Notes: generated from the letters alone by a model not told the origin. A stretch of DNA of 64,000 bases from Bacteroidota bacterium (GCA_024278975.1 JAJRSD010000076.1:1-64000); one strand, 5' to 3'. Positions 25,229 to 35,068 are shown, numbered from the stretch's first letter. A program made the numbers and translations.

Positions 25229-26527
25229 TTAATCATCAATAGATTGCATTATTAACTGGCGATATTTCCAGCCTGTTTCATCATGTACTTCTCCTTGAGT
25301 TTGTTTCATAATTACTCCTATTACATTCTCAACCGGGTCGGCAAAATAGCTTGTGTTGAAATAACCGCCCCACTCGAAAGTTCCGGTGCTCCCAAGCCCA
25401 CCTTTGTTTTGTCCGTATTTTGTGAGTACCGAAAAAGCCAGTCCGTAATATTTATCACCCTCTTCGCCCCAAATATTGCCAATTTGGTTTCCCATAATCA
25501 TTTGTACAGTGGTTCTGCTTAGCAATCTCACGCCGTTATATTCGCCGCCATTCAAATACATTTGAAGAAAAGTTGCATAATCTTTTGCTGTGCTTGAAAG
25601 TCCTGCGCCACCTGCAAAAAACTTCCGGGCACCTTTAATCGGATAATCTGTATCGTATGAACTAACCGGGAATCTTTCCCATTTCCCATCCACTTTATGC
25701 TGAACCGTAACCAGTCTGTCTGCTTTTTCTTCGGGCAGATAAAACCATGTATCATTCATTCCCAGCGGATCGAAAATATGAGTTCTCAGGAATTCGTCAA
25801 ATTTCATCCCCGATACAATTTCAATAAAATAGCCCAGTACGTCTAATCCCTCGCTGTATGTAAATTTTTCTCCGGGTTCGTGATGAAGTGGAAGTTTTGC
25901 AAGCTTTTTAATATTCTCCGCAATTGTTATATTTTCAGTTGTAAATGCATCAATTATTCCAGCCTTGTTATAAATCATTTTCATTCTCTCGTCGGCATCA
26001 ATAAAACCATATCCAATACCGGAAGTGTGAGTTATTAAATCGCGAATTGTAATTTCAGATTTGGCAGGTTTTGTTGTATAAGTTGTATCGCTGTATTTGA
26101 ATGTTTCTAAAATTTGAGGATTTTTAAACTCCGGAATATATTTCGAAATGGGGTCGTCCATTTGAAATTTTCCCTCTTCCCAAAGCATCATTACAGCGGT
26201 TGAAGTTATTGCCTTACTCTGCGAAGCTATTCTGAAAATAGCATCGCGTTTCATTTTTTTACCTGCTTTATTATTTGCCATTCCGTATGCTTTCCACTGC
26301 ACAATTTTGCCATTGCGTACAACCAATGTAACAATGCCGGGAACGTCGCCTTCTTTAACAGCATTCTCGCACATTTTATCCATTCTTGCCAACCGTTCCG
26401 AAGATATTCCAACACTTTCGGGAGTTGCTTCGGTTAGTACAGGAGAATTTTTAATTGATTTTGTTTGCGCATTTAAACTCGAAATAGAAATTACAAATGC
26501 TAACATTAAAATAGATAGATGTTTCAT
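25229..26527 (-). CDS. Secreted serine hydrolase of the class C beta-lactamase family
   Basis: A 432-residue protein with a signal peptide (residues 1-20, ending SLNAQ). The beta-lactamase/transpeptidase fold shows the nucleophile motif SQSK in RIASQSKAITSTAVM (SxxK), the second motif YSE in GEKFTYSEGLD (YxN variant), and a third-strand WGG in GTFEWGGYFNTS instead of KTG. Such proteins are esterases, peptidases or amidases rather than true beta-lactamases in most cases. It is in a run with gntR and deoC, so it may be under that repressor. Confidence 0.9.
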   Translation of the reverse strand: MKHLSILMLAFVISISSLNAQTKSIKNSPVLTEATPESVGISSERLARMDKMCENAVKEGDVPGIVTLVVRNGKIVQWKAYGMANNKAGKKMKRDAIFRIASQSKAITSTAVMMLWEEGKFQMDDPISKYIPEFKNPQILETFKYSDTTYTTKPAKSEITIRDLITHTSGIGYGFIDADERMKMIYNKAGIIDAFTTENITIAENIKKLAKLPLHHEPGEKFTYSEGLDVLGYFIEIVSGMKFDEFLRTHIFDPLGMNDTWFYLPEEKADRLVTVQHKVDGKWERFPVSSYDTDYPIKGARKFFAGGAGLSSTAKDYATFLQMYLNGGEYNGVRLLSRTTVQMIMGNQIGNIWGEEGDKYYGLAFSVLTKYGQNKGGLGSTGTFEWGGYFNTSYFADPVENVIGVIMKQTQGEVHDETGWKYRQLIMQSIDD

Positions 26528-26544
26528 TTTAATTAGATTTTGTT

Positions 26545-27252
26545 TTAAATATAATAGTTATTCCCTATTGGAAATTTTTTAGTGTTGCAATACAATTCGC
26601 TATAAATAGTAAGGTTGCTAACGCTTGTTTTAAATTGAACCGAAATATGTAATATTGGCGAATGTATCTCAATTTGTAGTATTTTGGCTACTTCTTTGTT
26701 AGCAAACTCGGCACGCAATTCTTGCGAGGAACCAATGATTTCAATAAAATACTTTTGACTTAAAGTTTTAAAAAATGAATTATCAATAAAACTTACATCT
26801 TTAAATTTAGGTAATGAAATATTTGAAAACCAATTTTTTTCAATCATAACAGGGGTTTCTCCAACACAACGCAATCGCTCGAAAAACCAATAATCAGATT
26901 TCTTATCCTCATCTTTTAGTGCTGTAATAATACTCGAATTCAATTTTTGAAGAGTCGGTTTTTGAATAAATATCGTTTTTACATTTTTGCCAACAGCTTC
27001 AGAAAAACCTTTTACAGTAAGTAATCCAAGAGACTTCCTCCGTTCAATAACACAACTTCCCTTCCCATGTTTCTTCTCGATAAAACCCTCTTTTAAAAGT
27101 TCATCCAACGCTTTTCTTGCAGTAGTTCTGGTAATAGAAAACTTTCGGCACAATTCGTTTTCCGATGGTAAAAAATCGCCAACACCAAAAGTTCCTTGTT
27201 GAATTTGCTCTTTTAAAAAATTACGGACAGCGATATATTTCAGTTCAGTCAT
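26545..27252 (-). CDS. GntR-family transcriptional regulator, HutC/UTRA type
   Basis: A 235-residue repressor. Residues ~5-70 are the GntR winged helix: LPSENELCRKFSITRTTARKALDELLKEGFI, then KKHGKGSCVI. Residues ~90-230 are a UTRA effector domain (FFERLRCVGETPVMIEKNW). UTRA members bind small molecules, often sugars or amino acids. The gene heads a leftward run with a serine hydrolase and deoC and is divergent from an aldo/keto reductase. A palindrome overlaps its -33 box, so it probably represses itself. Confidence 0.93.
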   Translation of the reverse strand: MTELKYIAVRNFLKEQIQQGTFGVGDFLPSENELCRKFSITRTTARKALDELLKEGFIEKKHGKGSCVIERRKSLGLLTVKGFSEAVGKNVKTIFIQKPTLQKLNSSIITALKDEDKKSDYWFFERLRCVGETPVMIEKNWFSNISLPKFKDVSFIDNSFFKTLSQKYFIEIIGSSQELRAEFANKEVAKILQIEIHSPILHISVQFKTSVSNLTIYSELYCNTKKFPIGNNYYI

Positions 27253-27273
27253 TCAAAAATCAAAATTGAACAA

Positions 27274-27305
27274 CAAAACTATAAAATTTAACTTGTACGT
27301 ACAAG
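27274..27305 (-). promoter_or_regulatory. gntR promoter with palindromic operator over the -33 box
   Basis: On the minus strand TAGTTTTG (27281-27274) fits the TAnnTTTG -7 element 22 bp before the start. A TTG (27304-27302) lies exactly 20 bp upstream. That TTG is part of CTTGTACGTACAAG (27292-27305), a perfect 14-bp palindrome of the size GntR dimers bind. Confidence 0.6.
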
Positions 27306-27321
27306 CTGTTGGCTTAAATTG

Positions 27322-27358
27322 TTGAATCTTTTTCAAAAAAAATGTATCTTGTACCAAG
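27322..27358 (+). promoter_or_regulatory. Aldo/keto reductase promoter with second CTTGTAC operator
   Basis: TTG at 27322-27324 is followed after 20 bp by TATCTTGT (27345-27352), close to the -7 consensus. CTTGTACCAAG (27348-27358) overlaps it and repeats the CTTGTAC half-site of the upstream palindrome. The layout suggests that the same repressor controls both divergent genes. Confidence 0.5.
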
Positions 27359-27372
27359 TTAAAATTATAATC

Positions 27373-28377
27373 ATGACAAACAGAAGAAATTTTTTAAAAT
27401 CGCTTGCAGGTGCAACTGCTGCACTTTCATTAAATAATATGGCATTTGGTGCTGAGTCAAACTCCGATCGTTTGGGTGAAGTTCTGCCAAAACGTAAATT
27501 GGGGCGAACCGGTGAATATGTTACCATGCTCGGAACCGGCGGTTATCATGTTGGATGGACAACTGAGCGTGATGCGCAAGAGGTAATTGAGGCGGCACTT
27601 GAAGGCGGAGTACGTTTTTTTGATACGGCTGAAAGTTATGCCAAAGGAATAAGCGAAGAACGTTATGGGAAATATCTGACTCCCAAACACCGCGACCTTA
27701 TTTTCTTAATGACCAAATCGACAGGAAAAGATGCAAAAACTGTACAAGAGCATTTAGAGGGATCGTTACGGAGATTAAAAGTTGACCAAATCGATCTGCT
27801 TCAGGTTCATTCATTACGGACACCGGAAGATGCCGACAGCCGGGTTGAAAACGGGGTTTTGGAAGTATTAATAAAAGCAAAAGAACAAGGCAAGATTAAA
27901 TACATTGGGTTAACCGGTCACCAAAATCCTTATGCGCTTAACCGCATGTTGGAACTTACAAAAGAGAGCGATATTTTCGATGCGGCACAAATGCCAGTAA
28001 ACGTTCTCGACCAATCGTATTACAGTTTTGCAGAAAATGTAATCCCAAAAATATTAGACAGAAACATGGGATTGCTTGCTATGAAATCGTTGGCCGACGG
28101 GCGGTTTTTTGCAAAAAAGGAGAAAGCAAACTGGACATCGGAAGACCCTTTAATACCCAACTACCTGAGTATAAAAGAGGCAATGCACTTTGTATGGTCA
28201 CTACCGGTTTCGGTACTAATTTCTGGAAATGAGAATGCAACTTTTATGCGCGAGAAAATTGCATTGGCACGTTCATTTTCAAAACTTTCGGAAGAAGAAA
28301 GAATTGCATTGATAGATAAAGTTAGAGATATTGCATTAACAGGTAAATTGGAGTATTTTAAAAAGAGAGAGGTGTAA
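27373..28377 (+). CDS. Tat-exported aldo/keto reductase
   Basis: I start at ATG 27373 (334 residues), because MTNRRNFLKSLAGATAALSL is a twin-arginine signal (RRNFLK). The frame upstream to TTG 27319 is probably not translated. The AKR barrel shows RKLGRTGEYV, the catalytic Asp and Tyr in DTAESYAKG, Lys in LMTKST and His in DLLQVHSL. It is an NADPH-dependent carbonyl reductase; the substrate is unknown. It is divergent from the gntR operon and shares operator-like sequence with it. Confidence 0.92.
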   Translation: MTNRRNFLKSLAGATAALSLNNMAFGAESNSDRLGEVLPKRKLGRTGEYVTMLGTGGYHVGWTTERDAQEVIEAALEGGVRFFDTAESYAKGISEERYGKYLTPKHRDLIFLMTKSTGKDAKTVQEHLEGSLRRLKVDQIDLLQVHSLRTPEDADSRVENGVLEVLIKAKEQGKIKYIGLTGHQNPYALNRMLELTKESDIFDAAQMPVNVLDQSYYSFAENVIPKILDRNMGLLAMKSLADGRFFAKKEKANWTSEDPLIPNYLSIKEAMHFVWSLPVSVLISGNENATFMREKIALARSFSKLSEEERIALIDKVRDIALTGKLEYFKKREV

Positions 28378-28380
28378 ATG

Positions 28381-28409
28381 AAAAATCCCGGAGCCTCTGC
28401 ACCGGGATT
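28381..28409 (-). terminator. GC-rich hairpin after the aldo/keto reductase, T-tract only on the minus strand
   Basis: AATCCCGG and CCGGGATT make an 8-bp stem with a 10-base loop. On the minus strand it is followed by TTTTT, as in an intrinsic terminator, but no minus-strand gene lies upstream in the gap. On the plus strand there is no T run, so it may only protect the reductase mRNA end. Confidence 0.5.
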
Positions 28410-28720
28410 CAAACTAAACCTAACTAAACCAAACTTATGAAAAAAATACAGCTTTCGCTGTGAAGTATTATTATAAACGTAGAACTTTAAAAAATGTTCA
28501 CCGTTTAATTGTTCTCATGACTATAAGTAGTTTAACAAACTACGTGCCAAAATAATTTTTTATCCATAAACTTAACTTTTGTTAACAGAATCCTCGTATT
28601 TTACATCATTTTTTTGAAAAAGAAGGATTAATTCAGAGTATAGTATTTTGGGCTAATTTATGAAATAGTAAAAATAGGTGATGACAACAGGCTGCGAACC
28701 CATTAAATTTGAAAATTTAA

Positions 28721-28728
28721 TACCTTTG
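28721..28728 (+). promoter_or_regulatory. Candidate -7 element of lepA
   Basis: TACCTTTG fits the TAnnTTTG consensus 53 bp before the lepA ATG at 28782. No -33 TTG at the usual spacing. Confidence 0.35.
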
Positions 28729-28781
28729 CAAAAAATTTAAGAGTATTCAATATTTTCTCTTAAATGAATAATACTATTTAG

Positions 28782-30569
28782 ATGAAGAAAATTCGGAACT
28801 TTTGTATAATTGCACACATCGACCACGGAAAAAGTACCTTGGCTGACCGTCTTTTGGAATTTACCAAAACTGTTGGTGAAAGAGATATGCACGCTCAGGT
28901 ACTCGATAACATGGATCTGGAGAAAGAGCGTGGAATAACTATTAAAAGCCATGCTATTCAAATGGACTATTTATACGAAGGTGAAGAGTATAAACTGAAT
29001 CTAATCGACACTCCCGGACACGTAGATTTTTCGTACGAAGTTTCGCGCTCAATCGCTGCTTGCGAGGGGGCTCTTTTAATAATCGATGCAACCCAGGGAA
29101 TTCAGGCACAAACAATCTCGAACTTATATCTGGCAATTGAAAATGATTTGGAAATTATTCCGGTGCTTAATAAAATGGATTTGCCAAATGCAATGCCCGA
29201 AGATGTAGAGGAGCAAATTATAGATTTAATTGGTTGCGACCATGAAGATATTATTCATGCCAGCGGGAAAACCGGTGATGGCATCGAAAAAATCCTTGAA
29301 AATATAATTCATAAAATACCAGCTCCGCAAGGAGATCCGGAAGCACCTTTGCAAGCTCTTATTTTCGATTCGGTTTTTAACTCATTCAGAGGAATAATTG
29401 CCTATTTTAAGGTTACAAACGGACAAATCAGAAAGGGAGATTTTGTGAAATTTATTGCAACCGAAAAAGAGTATAAAGCTGATGAAGTTGGCGTTTTAAA
29501 GCTTGGTTTAGAACCACGCGACGTACTTTCTGCCGGCGATGTTGGATATATAATCTCGGGAATAAAAACTGCAAAAGAGGTGAAAGTTGGCGATACAATT
29601 ACACATGTAAAAAATCCGTGCACAAATATTATTGAAGGTTTCGAAGAGGTGAAACCAATGGTTTTTGCAGGTATCTACCCAATTGATGCCGACGATTATG
29701 AAGAGTTAAGAAATGCAATGGACAAGTTGCAGTTGAATGATGCTTCACTAACATTCGAGCCGGAATCGTCGGCTGCGCTTGGTTTTGGGTTCCGATGCGG
29801 TTTTTTGGGATTGTTGCACATGGAGATTATTCAGGAAAGATTGGATCGCGAATTCGATATGAATGTGATAACAACAGTTCCCAACGTTTCGTATCTGGCA
29901 CATTTAACAAACGGCACTACCCAAACAGTTTACAATCCATCTGGAATGCCGGTGTCAACAACAATTACTGAAATTGACGAGCCATATATTCGCGCAAACA
30001 TTATTACAGCATCGGAATATATTGGTCCGGTAATGAATCTGTGTCTCGATAAAAGGGGAACTCTGATTAGTCAGAATTACCTGACAGCCGAGCGTGCCGA
30101 GCTGGTTTTCAACCTGCCACTTGGCGAAATTGTTTTCGATTTTTACGATAAACTGAAAAGTATTTCCAAAGGTTACGCATCGTTCGATTATCACATGAGC
30201 GACTATAAACCTGCAAAATTGGTGCGTTTAGATATTCTTTTAAACAGCGAAATGGTTGATGCACTTTCGACGTTAATACATTTCGATAACGCTTATAATT
30301 TTGGTCGGAGAATGTGCGAAAAGTTAAAAGAGCTTATTCCGAGACAACAATTCGATATTGCAATTCAGGCAGCAATTGGTGCAAAAATTATTGCCCGCGA
30401 AACAGTAAAAGCTGTGCGGAAAGATGTTACCGCAAAATGTTACGGTGGCGATATTACCCGGAAACGTAAATTGCTGGAGAAACAGAAAAAAGGTAAAAAA
30501 CGCATGAAACAAGTTGGTAATGTTGAAGTGCCGCAAAAAGCGTTTCTGGCTGTCTTAAAACTCGATTAA
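28782..30569 (+). CDS. lepA: Elongation factor 4
   Basis: LepA is a ribosome-binding GTPase that back-translocates or helps ribosomes under stress. The 595 residues match the usual length. The G motifs are clear: [15 protein letters not shown] (G1), RGITIKSHA (G2), DTPGHVDF (G3) and NKMDLP (G4). The LepA-specific C-terminus is present, with [18 protein letters not shown] and [15 protein letters not shown]. The gene ends 4 bp inside the converging aldehyde dehydrogenase gene. Confidence 0.97.
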   Translation: MKKIRNFCIIAHIDHGKSTLADRLLEFTKTVGERDMHAQVLDNMDLEKERGITIKSHAIQMDYLYEGEEYKLNLIDTPGHVDFSYEVSRSIAACEGALLIIDATQGIQAQTISNLYLAIENDLEIIPVLNKMDLPNAMPEDVEEQIIDLIGCDHEDIIHASGKTGDGIEKILENIIHKIPAPQGDPEAPLQALIFDSVFNSFRGIIAYFKVTNGQIRKGDFVKFIATEKEYKADEVGVLKLGLEPRDVLSAGDVGYIISGIKTAKEVKVGDTITHVKNPCTNIIEGFEEVKPMVFAGIYPIDADDYEELRNAMDKLQLNDASLTFEPESSAALGFGFRCGFLGLLHMEIIQERLDREFDMNVITTVPNVSYLAHLTNGTTQTVYNPSGMPVSTTITEIDEPYIRANIITASEYIGPVMNLCLDKRGTLISQNYLTAERAELVFNLPLGEIVFDFYDKLKSISKGYASFDYHMSDYKPAKLVRLDILLNSEMVDALSTLIHFDNAYNFGRRMCEKLKELIPRQQFDIAIQAAIGAKIIARETVKAVRKDVTAKCYGGDITRKRKLLEKQKKGKKRMKQVGNVEVPQKAFLAVLKLD

Positions 30570-31948
30570 ATAATTTTTTTAATCAGTTTAAAATATTTAA
30601 ACGGAGCATATTTTAGCGGAATGTCAATCCATGTAGGAGAAGTAACAATTGCCCGCTGATTACTAAAAGCAAGAAAACTACCATGCCCGTGATATTTACC
30701 CAACCCACTATTTCCAACACCTCCAAAAGGTAACTTGTGGTTAACTATATGCAGAATTGTATCGTTAACACAACCTCCGCCCGAAGATGTTTTTGCTAAA
30801 ACATCTTTTGCTTCTTTATTCGTGCCGAAATAGTAAAAAGCCAAGGGTTTTTCATTTTTATTTATATACGAAATTGCTTCGTCAACTTGTTCAAAATCCA
30901 TAACCGGCAGTATCGGTCCAAATATTTCGTCCTGCATTATCAAATCTTCGGGTACTATTTCGTCTATAATTGTTGGCGAAATAAATTTCTCATCGTTATC
31001 AATTTCGCCCCCCGAATGTATTTTCCCCTGATTCATTAAACCTTCCAAACGGTTCATTGCATGTTCGTTTACAACTCGTGGGTAAAACCTGCTTTGTTTA
31101 ATGTTGTCGCCATACATCTGCTTAATGTTCGATGCAATTTTATCTAACAATTCTGCCTTAATAGATTTATGAGCAAAAAGATAATCGGGCGCAATACAAG
31201 TTTGCCCGGCATTAATTGTTTTGCCCCACGCAATTCGTTTTGCTGCCATGTTAATATTCGCACCCTTATCAACAATACACGGACTTTTACCACCTAACTC
31301 TAAAATAACCGGTGTTAGATATTTGGAGGCTGCTTTCATAACCACTTTCCCAACTTTCGGACTTCCGGTAAAAAATATTATATCAAATCGTTGTTCAAAT
31401 AGTATCTCATTTGTTTCGCGCCCACCCTGTACCGTTGTAATATAACCCGAGTCGAATGTTTCCAAAATCATATTTTCCATAACTTTGGCAATTGTAGGAG
31501 TATCGGGCGAAGGTTTTAAAATTGTACAACAACCTGCCGAAATTGCTCCAACCAACGAATTTATAAGTAATTGAAACGGATAATTCCATGGCGCCATTAT
31601 TAAGGCCACTCCAAGCGGTTCGTAAATAATTTTACTCGTCGATGGTAAAATATGCAGAGGAGTAGAAACCTTTTTTGGTTTTGCCCATTTTTTTAGATGT
31701 TTTGAATGAGTATCAATTTCCTGATTTACAATACTAATCTCGGTTAAATACGACTCTTCCGGCGATTTGTGTAAATCTTTCCAAAGTGCATCTTCAATAT
31801 TTTTCTGATTTTTAAGTATCGTGGCTTTTAGTTTTTTAAGCTGAACTAACCTAAAACTAATATCTTTTGTTTGATGAGTAGCAAAATAATTACGCTGATT
31901 TTCGATATGTTGAATGATTATATTTTCTGCAGTTTCTTTCATTTTCAT
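30566..31948 (-). CDS. Aldehyde dehydrogenase, class 3 type
   Basis: A 460-residue NAD(P)-dependent aldehyde dehydrogenase without an export signal. [20 protein letters not shown] is the cofactor-binding start, [16 protein letters not shown] follows, [11 protein letters not shown] carries the general-base Glu and [11 protein letters not shown] the nucleophile Cys. The C-terminus is hydrophobic ([16 protein letters not shown]), as in membrane-associated class 3 enzymes. It probably oxidises fatty or aromatic aldehydes. It overlaps the lepA stop by four bases on the opposite strand. Confidence 0.94.
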   Translation of the reverse strand: MKMKETAENIIIQHIENQRNYFATHQTKDISFRLVQLKKLKATILKNQKNIEDALWKDLHKSPEESYLTEISIVNQEIDTHSKHLKKWAKPKKVSTPLHILPSTSKIIYEPLGVALIMAPWNYPFQLLINSLVGAISAGCCTILKPSPDTPTIAKVMENMILETFDSGYITTVQGGRETNEILFEQRFDIIFFTGSPKVGKVVMKAASKYLTPVILELGGKSPCIVDKGANINMAAKRIAWGKTINAGQTCIAPDYLFAHKSIKAELLDKIASNIKQMYGDNIKQSRFYPRVVNEHAMNRLEGLMNQGKIHSGGEIDNDEKFISPTIIDEIVPEDLIMQDEIFGPILPVMDFEQVDEAISYINKNEKPLAFYYFGTNKEAKDVLAKTSSGGGCVNDTILHIVNHKLPFGGVGNSGLGKYHGHGSFLAFSNQRAIVTSPTWIDIPLKYAPFKYFKLIKKII

Positions 31949-31971
31949 ACTTGGCTTAATACTAGTTTCCT

Positions 31972-32005
31972 AAAAATAGCCCAAACTTTCATTCGGGCTA
32001 TTTTT
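31972..32005 (-). terminator. Intrinsic terminator after the response regulator
   Basis: AAAAATAGCCC and GGGCTATTTTT form an 11-bp stem with a 12-base loop and a T tail on the minus strand. It closes the two-component operon before the aldehyde dehydrogenase. Confidence 0.85.
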
Positions 32006-32028
32006 AATAGTTTCGATATTTATATTTT

Positions 32029-32718
32029 TCAGACAATAAGTTTATAACCTTTTCCGTGTACATTAATAATTTCCACAGATTCTTCAGCCTTCAAATGTTT
32101 ACGAAGTTTGGTAATATACACATCCATGCTCCGTGCGTTAAAATAGTTGTCGTCTATCCAAATAGATTTTAAAGCATAATTACGCTCTAAAATTTTGTTT
32201 TGGTTTTGACAAAGCAATCTTAATAAATCCGACTCTTTTGTAGTTAGTTTTACGGCATTGTCGCCATCAGAAAGTATCTGTTTTCGGGTGTCGAAAGTAA
32301 ATCGTCCGAGTGTAAAAATTTGCTGTGTCGATGCTTGATTGTCATGAGAAGTTCTTCGCAAAATTGCTTCAATTCTTAAAATCAACTCTTCCATGCTAAA
32401 AGGTTTTGTCATGTAATCGTCGGCTCCCAATTTAAAACCTTCCAAAACATCCTCTTTCATGTTTTTTGCTGTAAGAAATAGTATTGGAATATCGGCGTTT
32501 ACAATGCGAATATCTTTTGCCAATGTAAAACCATCTTTTTTTGGCATCATCACATCCAGCACACAAATGTCGTAATGCCCTTTCATAAATCCTTTGTAGG
32601 CAACTTCCCCGTCGGGGAACAAATCGGCATCGTAACCTTTCGCTATTAAATATTCTTTCAATAGTAATCCTAAATTCTCATCATCTTCTGCAAGTAATAA
32701 TTTTGTTTTTTGTTCCAT
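32029..32718 (-). CDS. OmpR/PhoB-type response regulator, RprY-like
   Basis: A 229-residue regulator with receiver and winged-helix domains. The acid pocket is AEDD (residues 10-13), the phospho-acceptor is Asp55 in CVLDVMMP, and Lys is in DDYMTKPFS near residue 105. The C-terminal DNA-binding domain contains LTTKESDLLRLLCQNQNKILERN and FNARSMDVYITKLRKHL. It starts 2 bp after the histidine kinase stop and is its partner. The pair resembles RprX/RprY of Bacteroides; the regulon is not visible. Confidence 0.95.
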   Translation of the reverse strand: MEQKTKLLLAEDDENLGLLLKEYLIAKGYDADLFPDGEVAYKGFMKGHYDICVLDVMMPKKDGFTLAKDIRIVNADIPILFLTAKNMKEDVLEGFKLGADDYMTKPFSMEELILRIEAILRRTSHDNQASTQQIFTLGRFTFDTRKQILSDGDNAVKLTTKESDLLRLLCQNQNKILERNYALKSIWIDDNYFNARSMDVYITKLRKHLKAEESVEIINVHGKGYKLIV

Positions 32719-32720
32719 GG

Positions 32721-34262
32721 TTAATTATTTATTTGTGGCAATAATATACTAAATTTTGTTCCTTTATTTAAAGCACTTTCAACCTCTATTTTCCCATCAT
32801 GCGAATCTACAATCTTTTTTACATAACTCAACCCAAGTCCGAAACCTTTTACATTATGAACGTTTCCGGTGGGAACTCTGAAAAACCTATCAAAAATCTG
32901 TCCTTGATGCTCTTTCGGAATTCCAATCCCATTATCTCGTACCGAAATTACAACATATTCTTTTATCTTTTTTGCCGACACTTCAATTTCAGGTGTTTCG
33001 TTGCTGTATTTAACGGCATTGTCGAGTAGGTTAAAAATTACATTTGTTATATGAACTTCATCGCCTTTCACAATTAATTCCGAATCAGTAATATCTACTT
33101 TTAATGTTCCGTTTTTACTTTTTACTCTCAGCTCAAAATTTTCGATAATCGTTTTTATCATTTTATTTATGTCGAATTCTTTAAACTTGAATTTTAATCG
33201 GCCTTCGTTAAAAACTGCCATCTGCAATACTTTCTCAACCTGAAATCCTAAACGTTTACTCTCCTGATTAATTACATTAGAAACATGTTGAATCATTGCT
33301 GGTGTATTGGTAATGCTTTTATCTTGAAGCATTTGACTCGCCAGCGAGATTGTCGAAATTGGTGTTTTCAACTCGTGAGTCATATTATTGATAAAATCGT
33401 TTTTAATATTCGACAATTTTTTCTGCCTGAATATAACCATAATTGTATAGATAAAAATACCGATTAGCAGCGCAGTAAGTATTATTGTTGGTATAATTGA
33501 TAATCCGGTTGCTTTTAACAAATATCTCGACCTTTTTGGGAAATAAATATTTAGGTAGTTTGGCTTCGGGCCGTCAAAATCGTGACGGAATAAATGTTGA
33601 TTAAACTCTTTGCTCCTGCCCGGATTATAATCATGATTTCCGAAAACTATTTTCTCTTTGCCAAGATTTGCATTTTTTATGGCGTATTTAAAATTAATCC
33701 CAATCCCAGTTTCAGCGATTGCTGCTTTTAAAAGATTATCTAAAAAAGTAGAATCAATCCGTTCCTTAACAGGACGTCCTTCCAGCAGTATTTTATGGGT
33801 TTTCCACGAATCATTTCTTATCCATAATTCACGTCTCCGTTGCTGTTCTCTAATAAAAAGCTGTGCAATTACCAAAGAATCGGTGGCTGAAATATTATTT
33901 AAAGAATCCTTAATTTCAATTTTATATCCATCCTGAATAAATCGATTTGATGCTTTATTAATAATTGAGACGCCAAAACTTAACGAACTTTGAATATTGT
34001 TATTTCTGGGGAAGGTGTTAAAACTTTCGGGTATTTCGGTTTTAATTGGAAGCTTTTGCAACCTCGCATTCTCCCTTGCCTCACGCTCTTCGTACAGATT
34101 TAACTGAGTAGAAACAAAAAGCAATACATTTTTTACCGACCTGTTAAACTGCTCCTCCCGAATATCGGAAGCAGATTTAATCATGTTGGCTTGAACAAAT
34201 ATCAAACCTGAAAGCACCGCTGCCATCACAACAATTAATGTTATTAACATCTTTCGGCTCAT
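32721..34262 (-). CDS. Sensor histidine kinase, RprX-like
   Basis: A 513-residue membrane kinase. Two transmembrane helices (residues ~6-26 and ~250-275) flank a periplasmic domain of about 220 residues. The H-box MTHELKTPISTISLASQML near residue 294 holds the phosphorylated His. The ATP domain has FNLLDNAVKYS (N-box), VRDNGIGIPKEH (G1), FDRFFRVP (F) and GFGLGLSYVKKIV (G2). It pairs with the regulator downstream. A TATCTTTG -7 element lies directly before the start codon, so the transcript may be nearly leaderless. Confidence 0.95.
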   Translation of the reverse strand: MSRKMLITLIVVMAAVLSGLIFVQANMIKSASDIREEQFNRSVKNVLLFVSTQLNLYEEREARENARLQKLPIKTEIPESFNTFPRNNNIQSSLSFGVSIINKASNRFIQDGYKIEIKDSLNNISATDSLVIAQLFIREQQRRRELWIRNDSWKTHKILLEGRPVKERIDSTFLDNLLKAAIAETGIGINFKYAIKNANLGKEKIVFGNHDYNPGRSKEFNQHLFRHDFDGPKPNYLNIYFPKRSRYLLKATGLSIIPTIILTALLIGIFIYTIMVIFRQKKLSNIKNDFINNMTHELKTPISTISLASQMLQDKSITNTPAMIQHVSNVINQESKRLGFQVEKVLQMAVFNEGRLKFKFKEFDINKMIKTIIENFELRVKSKNGTLKVDITDSELIVKGDEVHITNVIFNLLDNAVKYSNETPEIEVSAKKIKEYVVISVRDNGIGIPKEHQGQIFDRFFRVPTGNVHNVKGFGLGLSYVKKIVDSHDGKIEVESALNKGTKFSILLPQINN

Positions 34263-34266
34263 GCGA

Positions 34267-34274
34267 CAAAGATA
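34267..34274 (-). promoter_or_regulatory. Candidate -7 element touching the kinase start codon
   Basis: The minus strand reads TATCTTTG (TAnnTTTG), only 4 bp before the ATG at 34262. If used, transcription would begin at or inside the first codons. Confidence 0.4.
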
Positions 34275-34445
34275 GTTTTATTGAAATGCCTTGAAATATT
34301 CACTTAACAATATTTAACAAGGTATGTTAATTTGTAATCTTTATTAACCAGACTAACCATAATTGGGCAGTAAACAGGTTTTATTTAACATATCTTAATA
34401 ACCTTATTCCTAATATCAGAATCGGGTTAATAGAAAATAATTGTT

Positions 34446-35018
34446 CTACTTTGGTTGAATTAAAACTTTCTCAATTACTTTCGGGAAGTGTTTATATTCT
34501 AATTTATGAATTTTATTTGCAACATCTTTGGGCAAATCAGTTGGTAAAACTGTACACTTTGCCTGAAATATCAACTCTCCATCGTCGTATTTGTCGTTTA
34601 CAAAATGAATGGAGATACCCGATTCTTTTTCATTGTTCTTTACAACTGCATTATGTACGTTCATCCCATACATTCCTTTTCCTCCATATTTTGGCAGAAG
34701 TGCAGGATGTATATTTATGATTCGGAATTTTTGAGTCAAATTCGACGGAAGCAACCAAAGAAAACCTGCCAAAACAATTAAATCGATATCTCTTTTTTCT
34801 AACTTTTCAACAACAAAATTGCTGTTTGTAAACTCCTCTTTGCCAAAAACAAAGGTTTCTATTCCAAAATTCCCGGCTCGCGTTAAAACGTATGCATCTT
34901 TATTATTAGACCAAATAGAGTCGATGGTAACATTCTCATTTTCAGAAAAATACTCTATTATGTTTTGTGCATTAGTCCCCGAGCCGGATGCAAATATTGC
35001 TATTTTTTTACTTTTCAT
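34446..35018 (-). CDS. purN: Phosphoribosylglycinamide formyltransferase
   Basis: PurN transfers a formyl group from 10-formyl-THF to GAR in purine synthesis. The 190 residues fit the family. ASGSGTNAQNIIEYF is the phosphate-binding start, VLAGFLWLLP follows, and INIHPALLPKYGGKGMYG holds the catalytic Asn and His. SGISIHFVNDKYDDGELIFQ carries the catalytic Asp. It is divergent from acpP. A -7 candidate TATATTTG is at 35068-35061 on the minus strand. Confidence 0.95.
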   Translation of the reverse strand: MKSKKIAIFASGSGTNAQNIIEYFSENENVTIDSIWSNNKDAYVLTRAGNFGIETFVFGKEEFTNSNFVVEKLEKRDIDLIVLAGFLWLLPSNLTQKFRIINIHPALLPKYGGKGMYGMNVHNAVVKNNEKESGISIHFVNDKYDDGELIFQAKCTVLPTDLPKDVANKIHKLEYKHFPKVIEKVLIQPK

Positions 35019-35060
35019 TTTAACAATTCTTTAAAGTATCGAATATTCGAATAAAGTATT

Positions 35061-35068
35061 CAAATATA
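35061..35068 (-). promoter_or_regulatory. Candidate -7 element of purN
   Basis: Minus-strand TATATTTG matches TAnnTTTG 42 bp before the purN start. The -33 position is not a clear TTG. Confidence 0.4.

Larger units (their letters stand above)
28378..28781. other. 404-bp gap without an annotated gene
   Basis: It holds a hairpin right after the aldo/keto reductase (28384-28409) and a 5-UTR-like stretch ending at an eight-codon ORF (ATG 28438, MKKIQLSL). A perfect 7-bp inverted repeat GTAGTTT/AAACTAC lies at 28527-28543, and a likely lepA -7 element TACCTTTG at 28721-28728. No larger frame is convincing on either strand. Confidence 0.6.

Noticed and set aside
28527-28543. Perfect 7-bp inverted repeat GTAGTTT/AAACTAC as a terminator
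   Set aside because: The loop is only three bases and the nearest T run is more than ten bases away, so it lacks the layout of an intrinsic terminator.
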